In this document: positions 24,983-34,160 of the stretch, in pieces
Layout: the number at the start of each line of letters is the position of its first letter
Numbering within the stretch: the first letter of the stretch is position 1
Assembly: GCA_031127225.1 (NCBI GenBank)
Contig: JARIEV010000015.1
Location: 1-40,208 of the forward strand
Origin: Gemmatimonadota bacterium
GTDB taxonomy: Bacteria > Gemmatimonadota > Gemmatimonadetes > Gemmatimonadales > Gemmatimonadaceae
Direction: 5' to 3'
Length of the DNA stretch: 40,208 nucleotides
Translations under genes and position numbers: made by a program
Notes under the pieces: generated by a model
What the model saw: the letters and a program-made list of their open reading frames with translations, nothing else
Told to the model about the DNA's origin: nothing
Databases searched by the model: none

Positions 24983-26208
24983 TGCCCACTATGACTGCCT
25001 TCTCCCCGATGACCCGCCGTGCCACGCCGGCGGCCGCCATCGCCCTCGCCGCCCTCCTCAGCGGCTGTGACTTCAAGGTCACCAACCCCGGTCCGCTGCT
25101 CGACGCGGATCTCAACACCGCCAGCGCCATTCCGGCGCTCGTGAATGGCATGGGGGGCGATCTCTCCAACGCCATCGGCAACTACCTCACCCGCGGGTCT
25201 CTGGCGGCGCTCGAGCTGCGTCACTCCGGTAACTTCGCGGCCGAGCGGCAGTTCGCGACTGGCGTGATCCGGCCGGAAGACGTGAACGGCGACTGGGCGC
25301 GCATGCACACCGCGCGGTACGTGGCCGAAGCCGGCCTCGTGCGCATGAAGACGGTGTTGGGCACCGCCTTCGAAACCAACGTCAATACCCCGCGGGCGTA
25401 TCTGTACGCCGGCTACGCCAATCGCTTCCTCGGCGAGAACGTGTGCAACGCGGTGTACGACGGCGGACCGGCGCTGCCCAGCAGCTCGCACTTCGTCCGT
25501 GCCGAAAGTCTGTTCACGCGCGCGCTCACCATCTCGCGGGCGCTCAACAACACGGCCCTCACCAACGCGGCGCTCGCCGGCCGCGCGCAGGTGTACGCTG
25601 ATCAGGGCAAGTGGGCCGAGGCAGTGGCCGACGCCGCGCTGGTACCGGCCACCTTCCGGCACAACGCGGTCTTCTCTCTGAACACCACGCGCGAGAACAT
25701 GGATCTGGCCACCCAGACCATCACGCGCCGCGAAGTGACGGTGTGGAATACGGTGTGGGTGGCCGACCGCGATCCGCGTGTGCTGTACGACACGGTAAAA
25801 ACGGGGACCCGGATCACCACGGGGCAGGACGGCACCACCAACTTCTTCCGCCAGAAGAAGTACATCACGCTGGGTGATCCCATGGCACTCGCCAAGGGCA
25901 CGGAAATGCTGCTGATCCGCGCCGAGGCGGCCCTCCGGGCCAACGACCTCACCAACGCAATGGTGTTCATCAACCAGGGACGGACGGCGGCCACGCTGAC
26001 GCCGCTCACCGCGACCACCATCGATGCCGCGTGGGCGCACCTGATGCGCGAGCGCGGTGCCGTGCTATGGTTGGAAGGGCGGCGGCTGTTCGACCTCCGC
26101 CGCTGGCTGGCGGACGGCCGCAACACCACGCTGCAGGGACGCAGTACCTGCATCCCGATCAGCCTCGAGGAGCGTGGCGCGAATCCCAACGTCGCCGGCG
26201 CCCCCTGA
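24982..26208 (+). CDS. SusD/RagB-like outer membrane lipoprotein
   Basis: The product has 408 residues. A lipoprotein signal ends in LLSGC, with Cys29 as the lipid-modified residue, followed by DFKVTNPGPL, the usual SusD start. TPR-like helices are seen at SLFTRALTISRALNN, AALAGRAQVYADQGKWAEA and in LLIRAEAALRANDLTNAMVFINQ, and the ending ERGAVLWLEGRRLFDLRRW is a hallmark of SusD proteins. It is shorter than Bacteroides SusD (about 500-550 residues), as is common in this lineage. It forms the lid of the SusC channel and binds the incoming ligand at the cell surface. It overlaps the SusC stop in a TGATG junction. The substrate is unknown; no glycoside hydrolase lies in the window, but peptidases do. 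Confidence 0.93.
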   Translation: MPTMTAFSPMTRRATPAAAIALAALLSGCDFKVTNPGPLLDADLNTASAIPALVNGMGGDLSNAIGNYLTRGSLAALELRHSGNFAAERQFATGVIRPEDVNGDWARMHTARYVAEAGLVRMKTVLGTAFETNVNTPRAYLYAGYANRFLGENVCNAVYDGGPALPSSSHFVRAESLFTRALTISRALNNTALTNAALAGRAQVYADQGKWAEAVADAALVPATFRHNAVFSLNTTRENMDLATQTITRREVTVWNTVWVADRDPRVLYDTVKTGTRITTGQDGTTNFFRQKKYITLGDPMALAKGTEMLLIRAEAALRANDLTNAMVFINQGRTAATLTPLTATTIDAAWAHLMRERGAVLWLEGRRLFDLRRWLADGRNTTLQGRSTCIPISLEERGANPNVAGAP

Positions 26209-26235
26209 CCGGGTATCCGATATCGTGATAGATGC

Positions 26236-26271
26236 GGGGGAGCGGCACCATGCCGCTCCCCCTCGTTTTTT
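26236..26271 (+). terminator. Strong intrinsic terminator after the SusC-SusD operon
   Basis: GGGGGAGCGGCA (26236-26247) and TGCCGCTCCCCC (26251-26262) form a perfect twelve-pair stem with a three-base loop, followed after TCG by a run of six T (26266-26271). This is the clearest rho-independent terminator in the window and sits 28 bases past the SusD stop. It separates the transporter operon from the histidine-kinase gene, which starts 46 bases further on. Confidence 0.93.
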
Positions 26272-26317
26272 ATCTGGCGGACTCATCCCCCAGCGTCCGC
26301 CAGCCGATCTTTAAAGC

Positions 26318-29300
26318 ATGAACGCACGCCCGTCCCGCCGCTGGCGGCAGTATCGCCTCGTCATCGCCCTGACCCTCGTCGTCGCGCTGGTCGTAGTGCT
26401 GGCCACGACCGCCTATCAGTCCTACGCCCGCGACGTCCGATCACAGACGCAGGCCCTGTTGACGTCCCTCGCGCGTACGCGCGCCACCGCGATCCGCTCG
26501 CATCTCGACGAGCGCGTCGGTGACGGGTGGGTGATCGCCAAACGCCCCGAAACGCGCGAGTCGCTGGACACCGCCAGCACCGCCGCAATGCGCGGGACTG
26601 CCCGCGCGCGGCTCCGTGATATCATGAACGATGTCGCCTACGCGTACGGCTACCACAACATCGTGCTGCTCGACCGCACGCTGGCCGTCGTCGCGCAGCG
26701 ACACCCCGACGCGCTCGAGGCACAATCACTTGAGGCCCTGACGCGCGCCGTCGCCACGGGACGGACCCAGACGATCGAGCTGCACCAGTCCGCCGAAGGC
26801 ATCATGGAGTACGGCATCGCCACCCCGGTCTGGGTGCGCGGCGATTCGGCCGGTCCGCCCCAAGGGGCGCTCTATTTAGTCCTTGACGCCGCCCAGCACC
26901 TCTTTCCGTTGCTCCAGGCCGAAGTGCCGGGCCGCTCCTACGAAGGGCTGCTGATTCAGCAGGAGCGCGATTCCGCGCTCGTCATGTCCACACGGTACGC
27001 CGGTCCGGCGGCGCGCCTCCCCGTACGACACTTTCCGACCGCGATCGTCGCACCGTTCATTCGTGGCGACGCCGCACGGGACTTCCAGAACATCGAGGTC
27101 ATCAGCGGCATGGCCGGCGTGACGGGATCGCCGTGGGTGCTCGTGGCCAACGTCAACCGCACCGAGGCTGAACAGCCCATCCGCCTCGCGGCCGTGGCGC
27201 TCTCCCTGGCCGTCGTGCTCCTCACGGCACTGCTGCTGCTGAGCGGACGCAACGCGATTCTCCGGGAGCGGCGGCGCAGCGCACGCGAGGCGGGACAGAT
27301 CGCCGATCGTGCCCTCAGCGTCGTCCAGTCCTCCATCGACGGCTACATCGTGGTGGACGCCGATGGCCGCATCATTGAGGTCAACGACGCCATCACCACG
27401 ATGACCGGCTTCACCACCGAGGAACTGCTGGCGATGACGCTCGCCGACCTCAAGGTGCCCGGCGACAGCGCCACAGCCGACGACACGCTGCAGCGACTGC
27501 GCGCCATCCGGCGGGAACGCTACGCCAGTCGCTGGCGGCGCAAGGACGGCACGGTCATCGATCTCGATGTCAGTGCCACCGCACTCGGCGCTGGGGAACG
27601 CGGCCAGCTCTTCGCTTTTGTGCGTGATATCACCGAGGACCTCACCGCCCGCCGTCGCCTCGAGCGCGTCAACCGGCTGTACGCGTTTCTGAACCGGGTG
27701 GGCGAGCAACTGTTCCAGATGCGCTCGCGGCAGGGGGCCTTCGATCTGGTGTGCCGCAGCGCCGTGCAGGACGGCGACTTCGTGTTGGCGTGCGTCGGTG
27801 AGATCGATGCCACCACGGGTACAGTCCGCATCATCACCGCCGACGGCGACGCCGCGGCGTACCTGAACGAGATCCACATCACCGTCGATCCGGCGCTACC
27901 CACAAGTCAGGGCCCCATGGGGCGCGCGCTCGGCTCCGGTCTCCCCGTCGTGGAGAATGACTTCCAGCGCAGCGCGGACACGGCACTCTGGCATGAGGTC
28001 GCGCAGAAGCACGGCATCGGCTCGTCGATGGCGCTCCCGATCATGCTCGACGGCAAAACCACCGCCGCGGTGATCTTCTACCATCGCGAGGCGGACGCCT
28101 TCGACCCGGAGCTGGTTTCGCTGCTCGGAGAGATTTCGCGGATTCTCACCCTCGTGCTCCAGTCGGTGGCCACCGAAGCCCGGCGGGCCGAGGAACAGCA
28201 GCGCCGGCGGCGCAGTGAGGAACGCTTCCGGAATCACTTCGAGTCGCTGCCGGTCGCCACCTACGTGGTGGAGGAAGCCAGCGGACGGGTGCAGCGCGTG
28301 AACCGCGCCTTCATCGACCTCTTCGGCTACCAACCCGACGAGCTGCCCACGCTCGAAGCCAGCTTTACGCGCTTCTTCGCCGATCCGGTCTACCGCGTGC
28401 AGACTCTGGAGGTTTTCCGGCGTGATCTGGCGGAGCTCGGCACCGGCGCCACCGCCAAACACGTCCGTGAATACAACGTCCGGCGCCGCGATGGCAGCGA
28501 CAGGCTCGTGCAGGCGGTGGTCACCCGCAGCGGCGACGAAGTCATCATTGGCTGGATCGATCTCACGGAACTGCGCACCAGCCAGATCATGCTGCGCGAA
28601 GCACAGCAGATCGCGCGCCTGGGCAGCTGGGGCTACGACTTCCCAGCCGCGGAGCAACACTGCTCCCGGGAGCTCATTGCACTCCTCGATCTCAAGGCCA
28701 CCCGGGGCGCAACGACCGAAGAGATCGTGATGGCCGCGCTGGTGCCCGGCGAACCGGAGCGCATTCGCGCGGCGCTCACCCACGCCGCCAGTGAACACCA
28801 GCCGTTCGAAATTACCTGCCGCGTCACCACACAACGGGGCACCATTCGGCATGCGCTGCTGCGCGCGCGCATCGAGTACGACGAAGAAGGCGAGGCACTG
28901 CGCGCGGTCGGATCGGCGCAGGATGTCACCGAAGAAGTGGAAGCGGCCGACGAACTGCAACGCTATCGCGCGCACCTCGAGGATCTGGTTACCGAACGGA
29001 CCGGCGAACTAGCAGCGGCCAACACGCGACTGCAGCGCCGCGACATGTGGATGAACGCCATGCTCGACATCAGCCAGAAGGCCGGCTCACTCGAAGAACG
29101 GGAGATCCTGCAGTTCGGCGTCGATCAGGCACTGCGCCTCAGCGGCAGCGCGGCCTGCTACATCCACGTGGTCAGCGACGATGAATCCACCATCGCGTCC
29201 ACCTGCTGGGACGGCCCGGCGCAGCGCAGGGTCGCTGGCGGTGGCACGGTCCCGGGCTTCACCGCGACTCCCGCGCTGGCAGCCGGTGTCTGGGCCGGCG

Positions 29301-31948
29301 CCGCACGCACGCGCGAGCCGGTCGTCATGAACGTCGTCGAGCCGGACACGGTCAACGATCCCTCCGTCGCGCGGTACGTCACGCTACCGATCGCCGAGGG
29401 CAACCGCCTGCGGATGGTGCTGGGCGTGATCAACAAACCGGCACCGTACGAAGCCGACGACGTGTGGGAACTGCAGGTCATTGCGCACGACATCTGGTCC
29501 ATCGTGCAGCAACGCCGCAACGATGTCGCCATTTCCCGCGCCTACGAGCACGTCAAAGCCAGCGACGAACGCTTTGCGTTCGCCATGGAAGCCTCGTCCG
29601 AAGGTATCTGGGACTGGGATATGCGCGCCGACCGCATCGCCTTCAGCAACGTGTACGTGCAGATGCTCGGCTACGATCCGGCCGCGTTTCCCACCGCGCT
29701 CACCGGCTGGCTGAAGCTCGTCCACCCCGATGATCGCCTGGTGGTCGCGTCCGATGCCGCACGACGGTTGCGCACCGAGGGGGCCTTCAGCGCCGAGTTC
29801 CGCATGCGGGCCAGCAACGGCGAGTACCGCTGGATGCTCAGCCACGGCAAGACCGTCGAATTCGGACCCGATGGCGAACCGGTGCGCGCCGTCGGGACAC
29901 AGTCGGACCTCACCGCACGCAAACACAACGAAGACTTGCTGCGCGCTGCCAAGGAAGACGCCGACAACGCCAACCGCGCCAAGTCGTCGTTCCTCGCCGT
30001 CATGAGCCACGAAATCCGCACGCCGCTCAATGGCGTGATCGGCATGGCCGAGGTGCTCGCGCAAAGTGCACTCCCGCCTCGCGAAGCCGACGCCGTGCGC
30101 ACCATCCGGACGTCGGCCACCAACCTGCTCGGGATCATCGACGACATCCTGGATTTCTCCAAGATCGAAGCGGGACGCATTGAACTCGAACATCGCGACG
30201 CATCCATCGAGGATACACTCGACGGGATCGCGGCCGCCCTTGCACCCGTGGCAGCACAGCGCGGGGTCGATCTGTCGATGTTCATCGCCCCTGACGTCCC
30301 AGCCCTGGTGTGCACCGACGCCATCCGTCTCCGGCAGATTCTGTACAACCTGATCGGCAACGCCATCAAGTTCAGCGGCGGGCGCGCGACGCAGCGCGGA
30401 CGTGTGCACATCCGGGTCGAGGCCGTCACGCACGAGCCGCTCGAACTGCGCATGACCGTGCAGGACAACGGCATCGGCATGTCCGCCGACACGATCAGCC
30501 AGCTGTTCACGTCGTTCACGCAGGCCGAGATCTCCACGACACGACGCTTCGGTGGAACCGGACTCGGTCTGGCCATCTGCAAACGGCTCACCGAGTTGCT
30601 CGGCGGAACCGTCACGGTCACCAGTGTGCTGGGCGAGGGATCGGCGTTCGTCGTCACGCTGCCCATGGACGCGTCGGCCACGCAGCCGCCGCGCGTGCTC
30701 CCCGACATCGACGGTCTCGAGTGCCTCGTGGTGCGTGAACCGGTGGCCCCATACGAGGCCGACGACATCGCCACGTATCTGCGCTTCGCCGGCGCACTCG
30801 TCACCATCGTGCCCACCGCCCACACGGCGGTCACCACCGCCATCACGCGGCCGGCGCCGGTCGTGATCGTGCAACATGCACCCGCCGGCGCAATCGACGG
30901 CGGCGGTGCCCCCTCCGACGATGTCCGACATGTCCGTCTCACGGCGGGACAGTCACGCGTGGCACGCGTCGTGACGCCGAACTTCGTCACGCTCGACCGG
31001 CATCACCTGCGAGAGCAGAACCTGGTACGGGCCGTCGCGATCGCGGCAGGGCGCGCCTCGCCGGAAATCCTGTACGACGAACAACCGTCGCAGGTGCCGC
31101 TCACGACGGCCATCCGACCGGTCACCGTCGCGGAAGCCAGAGCACAGGGACGCCTCATCCTCGTGGCCGAGGACGACGAGATCAATCAGAAGGTGATCCT
31201 GCAACAGCTCGAGCTGTTGGGGTATGCCGCCGAGGTGGCGCCCAACGGCGTGCTCGCGCTGGAGCAGTGGCGCACGCAATCGTATGCACTGCTGCTCACC
31301 GACCTGCACATGCCGGAGATGGATGGGTATCAGCTCACCCAGCAGATCCGCGCCGATGAGGCCGCCCGTGGGGACGGACGGCGTCTGCCGATCATGGCGC
31401 TCACCGCCAATGCGTTGCGCGGTGAGGAAACGCGCGGCAAGGCGCTGGGTATGGACGACTACCTCACCAAGCCGGTGTTGCTCGCCGTCCTCAAGGCGGC
31501 GCTCGGGCGGTGGATGCCGCCGCTGCACGAACGCGATCCCCTCCCCGATCTGCTTCCCCAGACCGGCACGGTCGCCGATATCACGCCACATCCCGGGGGC
31601 ACGGTGGTCTCGCTCGACGTCAGCGTCCTCGAAGACCTGGTGGGTGACGACGACGAGGTGATCTGTGATTTCCTCACGGAGTACGCCCGCAGCGCCGGTC
31701 GCTTGAACGGGGAGCTGCTGACGGCAGTGGCACAGGACAACCTGCCGGAGGTCGCGGCCGTGCTCCACAAGCTCAAATCATCCTCGAGATCCGTCGGGGC
31801 GCTCCCGCTCGGCGAGCTGTGCAGTACAATTGAGCAAGCCGCGCGCGACCGGAATACCGATCAGGTGCGGCAAGTCCTGCCCGTGTTCGCACAGGAACTC
31901 GCCGCCGTGCAACGCGCACTCACCGACTACCTCGATCGCTCGCGATGA
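26318..31948 (+). CDS. Hybrid sensor histidine kinase with PAS/GAF array, receiver and Hpt domains
   Basis: The product has 1876 residues. Order: membrane helix (about 13-33), a periplasmic sensor region (about 35-288), second helix (290-310), PAS (330-445), GAF (450-620), PAS (630-755), PAS (765-880), coiled coil, GAF-2 type (905-1075), PAS (1085-1205), HisKA with His1231 in MSHEIRTPLNG, HATPase with NLIGNAIKFS, DNGIGMS and GGTGLGLAIC (about 1340-1420), a receiver-like stretch without a phospho-acceptor (about 1465-1600), a receiver with Asp1662 (LLTDLHMPEMDG), and an Hpt domain with His1817 (LHKLKSSSRSVGA). All phospho-transfer residues of a His-Asp-His relay are present. The receiver-EAL gene 40 bases downstream would be the output. 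Signals sensed are unknown. The ATG at 26318 gives the basic N-terminus before the first helix. Confidence 0.95.
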   Translation: MNARPSRRWRQYRLVIALTLVVALVVVLATTAYQSYARDVRSQTQALLTSLARTRATAIRSHLDERVGDGWVIAKRPETRESLDTASTAAMRGTARARLRDIMNDVAYAYGYHNIVLLDRTLAVVAQRHPDALEAQSLEALTRAVATGRTQTIELHQSAEGIMEYGIATPVWVRGDSAGPPQGALYLVLDAAQHLFPLLQAEVPGRSYEGLLIQQERDSALVMSTRYAGPAARLPVRHFPTAIVAPFIRGDAARDFQNIEVISGMAGVTGSPWVLVANVNRTEAEQPIRLAAVALSLAVVLLTALLLLSGRNAILRERRRSAREAGQIADRALSVVQSSIDGYIVVDADGRIIEVNDAITTMTGFTTEELLAMTLADLKVPGDSATADDTLQRLRAIRRERYASRWRRKDGTVIDLDVSATALGAGERGQLFAFVRDITEDLTARRRLERVNRLYAFLNRVGEQLFQMRSRQGAFDLVCRSAVQDGDFVLACVGEIDATTGTVRIITADGDAAAYLNEIHITVDPALPTSQGPMGRALGSGLPVVENDFQRSADTALWHEVAQKHGIGSSMALPIMLDGKTTAAVIFYHREADAFDPELVSLLGEISRILTLVLQSVATEARRAEEQQRRRRSEERFRNHFESLPVATYVVEEASGRVQRVNRAFIDLFGYQPDELPTLEASFTRFFADPVYRVQTLEVFRRDLAELGTGATAKHVREYNVRRRDGSDRLVQAVVTRSGDEVIIGWIDLTELRTSQIMLREAQQIARLGSWGYDFPAAEQHCSRELIALLDLKATRGATTEEIVMAALVPGEPERIRAALTHAASEHQPFEITCRVTTQRGTIRHALLRARIEYDEEGEALRAVGSAQDVTEEVEAADELQRYRAHLEDLVTERTGELAAANTRLQRRDMWMNAMLDISQKAGSLEEREILQFGVDQALRLSGSAACYIHVVSDDESTIASTCWDGPAQRRVAGGGTVPGFTATPALAAGVWAGAARTREPVVMNVVEPDTVNDPSVARYVTLPIAEGNRLRMVLGVINKPAPYEADDVWELQVIAHDIWSIVQQRRNDVAISRAYEHVKASDERFAFAMEASSEGIWDWDMRADRIAFSNVYVQMLGYDPAAFPTALTGWLKLVHPDDRLVVASDAARRLRTEGAFSAEFRMRASNGEYRWMLSHGKTVEFGPDGEPVRAVGTQSDLTARKHNEDLLRAAKEDADNANRAKSSFLAVMSHEIRTPLNGVIGMAEVLAQSALPPREADAVRTIRTSATNLLGIIDDILDFSKIEAGRIELEHRDASIEDTLDGIAAALAPVAAQRGVDLSMFIAPDVPALVCTDAIRLRQILYNLIGNAIKFSGGRATQRGRVHIRVEAVTHEPLELRMTVQDNGIGMSADTISQLFTSFTQAEISTTRRFGGTGLGLAICKRLTELLGGTVTVTSVLGEGSAFVVTLPMDASATQPPRVLPDIDGLECLVVREPVAPYEADDIATYLRFAGALVTIVPTAHTAVTTAITRPAPVVIVQHAPAGAIDGGGAPSDDVRHVRLTAGQSRVARVVTPNFVTLDRHHLREQNLVRAVAIAAGRASPEILYDEQPSQVPLTTAIRPVTVAEARAQGRLILVAEDDEINQKVILQQLELLGYAAEVAPNGVLALEQWRTQSYALLLTDLHMPEMDGYQLTQQIRADEAARGDGRRLPIMALTANALRGEETRGKALGMDDYLTKPVLLAVLKAALGRWMPPLHERDPLPDLLPQTGTVADITPHPGGTVVSLDVSVLEDLVGDDDEVICDFLTEYARSAGRLNGELLTAVAQDNLPEVAAVLHKLKSSSRSVGALPLGELCSTIEQAARDRNTDQVRQVLPVFAQELAAVQRALTDYLDRSR

Positions 31949-31988
31949 CGCGACCGACGCCTCGCCACGAACGCCGACCTCGAGCTGC

Positions 31989-33212
31989 GTGAAGATCTAT
32001 CTCATCGACGACGAGCCCTTTGCGCTGCGGCTCGTCTCGCACCAGTTGCGGCGGCTCGGGTTTGACGACGTGCAGGTACAGCAGCACCCGCGGGACGCGC
32101 TGGCGTTTCTCGAGGCCGAGCACGGCTCCATCGAGATGCTGCTGCTCGACCTGCAGATGCCCGAGATCGACGGCATCGAGTTCGTGCGCCATCTCGCGCG
32201 CCTCGGCTATGCCGGTGCGCTCATCCTGATCAGCGGAGAGGACGAGCGCATCGTGCAAACCGCCCGCCGGCTGGCCGAAGCGCATCGCCTCGACGTCCGC
32301 GGCGCCTTGCACAAACCGGTCACGCCGGATTCGCTGAAAGCACTGTTCGGCGCAGCCGCCCCCGCGGCCACGAAGGCGCGCACCCCCGGCAAACGGTACG
32401 ACGCGGAACGGCTCGCGCAGGCCATCGCCAACGGCGAGCTCACCAACGTCTACCAGCCCAAGGTGCGGCTCTCATCAGGCGAGATCACCGGTGTCGAGAC
32501 GCTCGTGCGTTGGCAGCATCCGGATGATGGCCTGGTCTTTCCCGATCAGTTCATCGAACTGGCCGAGGAAAACGGACTCATCGACGCCCTCACGCGCTGC
32601 GTGCTGTCGCAGGCGCTGCACGACGCCCACGCGTGGATGCGCGAAGGGTATCCGATGCACGTGGCCGTCAACATCTCGATGCAGAGCCTCACCTCGCTCG
32701 ACTTCCCCGACTTCGTGGCGCATGCCGTAGCGGCGGCGGGTGTGCCCGCGCACCTCCTCGTGCTCGAAGTCACGGAAAGCCGTCTCATGAGCGACGTGCT
32801 CGCCGCCCTCGATGTGGTCACGCGCATTCGGCTCAAGCACATCGGTCTCTCGATTGACGACTTCGGCACCGGCCACTCCTCGCTGGCCCAGCTGCGCGAC
32901 ATGCCCTTCGACGAACTGAAGGTCGACCGACGCTTCGTCCACGGGGCCGTCCGGGACTCCGTCAGCCGTGCCATTCTCGAGGCCAGCCTTGGCATGGCCC
33001 GTCAGCTCGGCATGCGCTCCGTCGCCGAGGGCGTCGAAGATCTGGACGACTGGACCCTGTTGCGCGAAGTCGGCTGCGATCTCGCACAAGGCTATTTCGT
33101 GGGACGGCCGATGCCCTTTGCGGCCTTCGAGGGTTGGCGCGCCGGATGGGAGGCGCGGAAACCGGTGCTCCTCGCCAGCGATGCCGACCGGCTACTCGAC
33201 GAGCTGGGGTGA
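31989..33212 (+). CDS. Response regulator with EAL domain (c-di-GMP phosphodiesterase)
   Basis: The product has 407 residues. Residues 1-125 are a receiver with acidic residues IDDEP, phospho-acceptor Asp54 (LLLDLQMPEIDG) and a conserved lysine in HKPVTP. Residues 140-385 are an EAL domain. The EAL triplet is ETL (Glu170 in GVETLVRW), but the catalytic set appears whole: Asn in VNISMQ, Glu in LEVTES, Asp290-Asp291 (DDFGTGHSS), Lys in FDELKVDRRF, Glu in EGVEDLDDW and Gln in QGYFVGRPMP. It should therefore hydrolyse c-di-GMP to pGpG, under control of phosphorylation. The start is a GTG at 31989, where the receiver begins. It lies 40 bases after the hybrid kinase, whose Hpt domain is the likely phosphodonor. 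The last 21 bases overlap the convergent methyltransferase gene. Confidence 0.95.
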   Translation: MKIYLIDDEPFALRLVSHQLRRLGFDDVQVQQHPRDALAFLEAEHGSIEMLLLDLQMPEIDGIEFVRHLARLGYAGALILISGEDERIVQTARRLAEAHRLDVRGALHKPVTPDSLKALFGAAAPAATKARTPGKRYDAERLAQAIANGELTNVYQPKVRLSSGEITGVETLVRWQHPDDGLVFPDQFIELAEENGLIDALTRCVLSQALHDAHAWMREGYPMHVAVNISMQSLTSLDFPDFVAHAVAAAGVPAHLLVLEVTESRLMSDVLAALDVVTRIRLKHIGLSIDDFGTGHSSLAQLRDMPFDELKVDRRFVHGAVRDSVSRAILEASLGMARQLGMRSVAEGVEDLDDWTLLREVGCDLAQGYFVGRPMPFAAFEGWRAGWEARKPVLLASDADRLLDELG

Positions 33213-33998
33213 CGGAGCTCCGCCTGGGCGCCGCCACACCGCGAAGGTGGTGCCGCCCACATGCTGGAGCGGCACCGTGGCCGCCAGCGCATTGAGCGCA
33301 CCGAACACGCCGGGCGCATGCCGCGGGCCCGCGTAGTCGTGCCATAGCACCAGACCGCCCGGCTTCACGATGCGCATGGCCTTGGCCGAGTCGCTCTCCA
33401 CGTACGAGCGCGCGTGCGAGCCGTCCACGAACACGAGATCGGCCCAGTCACGATACGGCGCCTCGTCGAACGTCTTGCTGTCTCCGTACAGCTGCTCCAC
33501 GCGATCGGCCACGTCGGTCCCGGTGTACACGAAGGTCTCAAACGCCGATTCCCGCAGCGCAAAATATGTATCCGATTGTGAATCGTTACCGGATTTGACG
33601 TATTGATGTTGCTGTGATGGCGCGAGTGTGATCGTAACAACCCGTGATCCGGCCGAAGCATTTCTGGCCCAGAGATACGCCGTCTTGCCGGTGCACGTGC
33701 CGAATTCGAACATCGTGGTGGCCCGCCTGGCCAGCACCGCCAGAATCCACGCCTCCGCATCGCTCGTGCCGCCGGGCACCGTCATCGGACCGCGGCCGAT
33801 GAACGACACTTCCGTGGCCACGGTCGGGCCATGTGGCCCGGCCGCGAACACAGGATCGAGCGCCTCCAGCGGGATCCGCGCCAGCGGCCAGGGACCGAAC
33901 ACGCCGCGCTGCTTCCGCCGCGCCCGGTCCGTGAGCACGCGCCCGCCCAGCAGGACACAGGCAACACCCAGAAACGCAGCAACGAGCCAGCCAGTCAT
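33192..33998 (-). CDS. Membrane-anchored class I SAM-dependent methyltransferase
   Basis: The product has 268 residues. An N-terminal membrane helix (WLVAAFLGVACVLLGG, about 4-19) is followed by a charged linker. A Methyltransf_24-like domain then contains motif I as MFEFGTCTGKTAYLWA, DWADLVFVDGSHARSYVESD as the strand-4 region, and IVKPGGLVLWHDY. This pattern is common in methyltransferases of cell-surface glycan or small-molecule modification; the substrate is unknown. A 60-base stretch (33561-33620), encoding about APSQQHQYVKSGNDSQSDTYF, is only about 38 percent GC and uses codons rare in the neighbours. The 3' end overlaps the convergent EAL gene by 21 bases. The ATG at 33998 starts the membrane helix. 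Confidence 0.85.
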   Translation of the reverse strand: MTGWLVAAFLGVACVLLGGRVLTDRARRKQRGVFGPWPLARIPLEALDPVFAAGPHGPTVATEVSFIGRGPMTVPGGTSDAEAWILAVLARRATTMFEFGTCTGKTAYLWARNASAGSRVVTITLAPSQQHQYVKSGNDSQSDTYFALRESAFETFVYTGTDVADRVEQLYGDSKTFDEAPYRDWADLVFVDGSHARSYVESDSAKAMRIVKPGGLVLWHDYAGPRHAPGVFGALNALAATVPLQHVGGTTFAVWRRPGGAPSPQLVE

Positions 33999-34160
33999 GA
34001 CAGAATGGGAGGAGGTCCGGTGCGCCGCCGGCGCACGTCAAGGCGACCGTCCGATCATTCGCCGCCGGTAATATCTCAGCGCCCGGCGTGATCCGCTGGC
34101 CAGCGGTGGGTTTTCCCCGGAGACTCGCGCGTCAGACCGACGGCCGATACCGTGCACCCC
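33999..34160. promoter_or_regulatory. Divergent gap between methyltransferase and lipoprotein genes
   Basis: This 162-base region separates divergent starts. A seven-pair hairpin (GTGCGCC at 34020-34026 with GGCGCAC at 34030-34036, loop GCC) lies 22 bases upstream of the methyltransferase start and might be an operator or leader hairpin. An AT-rich patch, GGTAATATCT (34065-34074), is the only obvious -10-like sequence. Nothing else can be supported. Confidence 0.3.
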
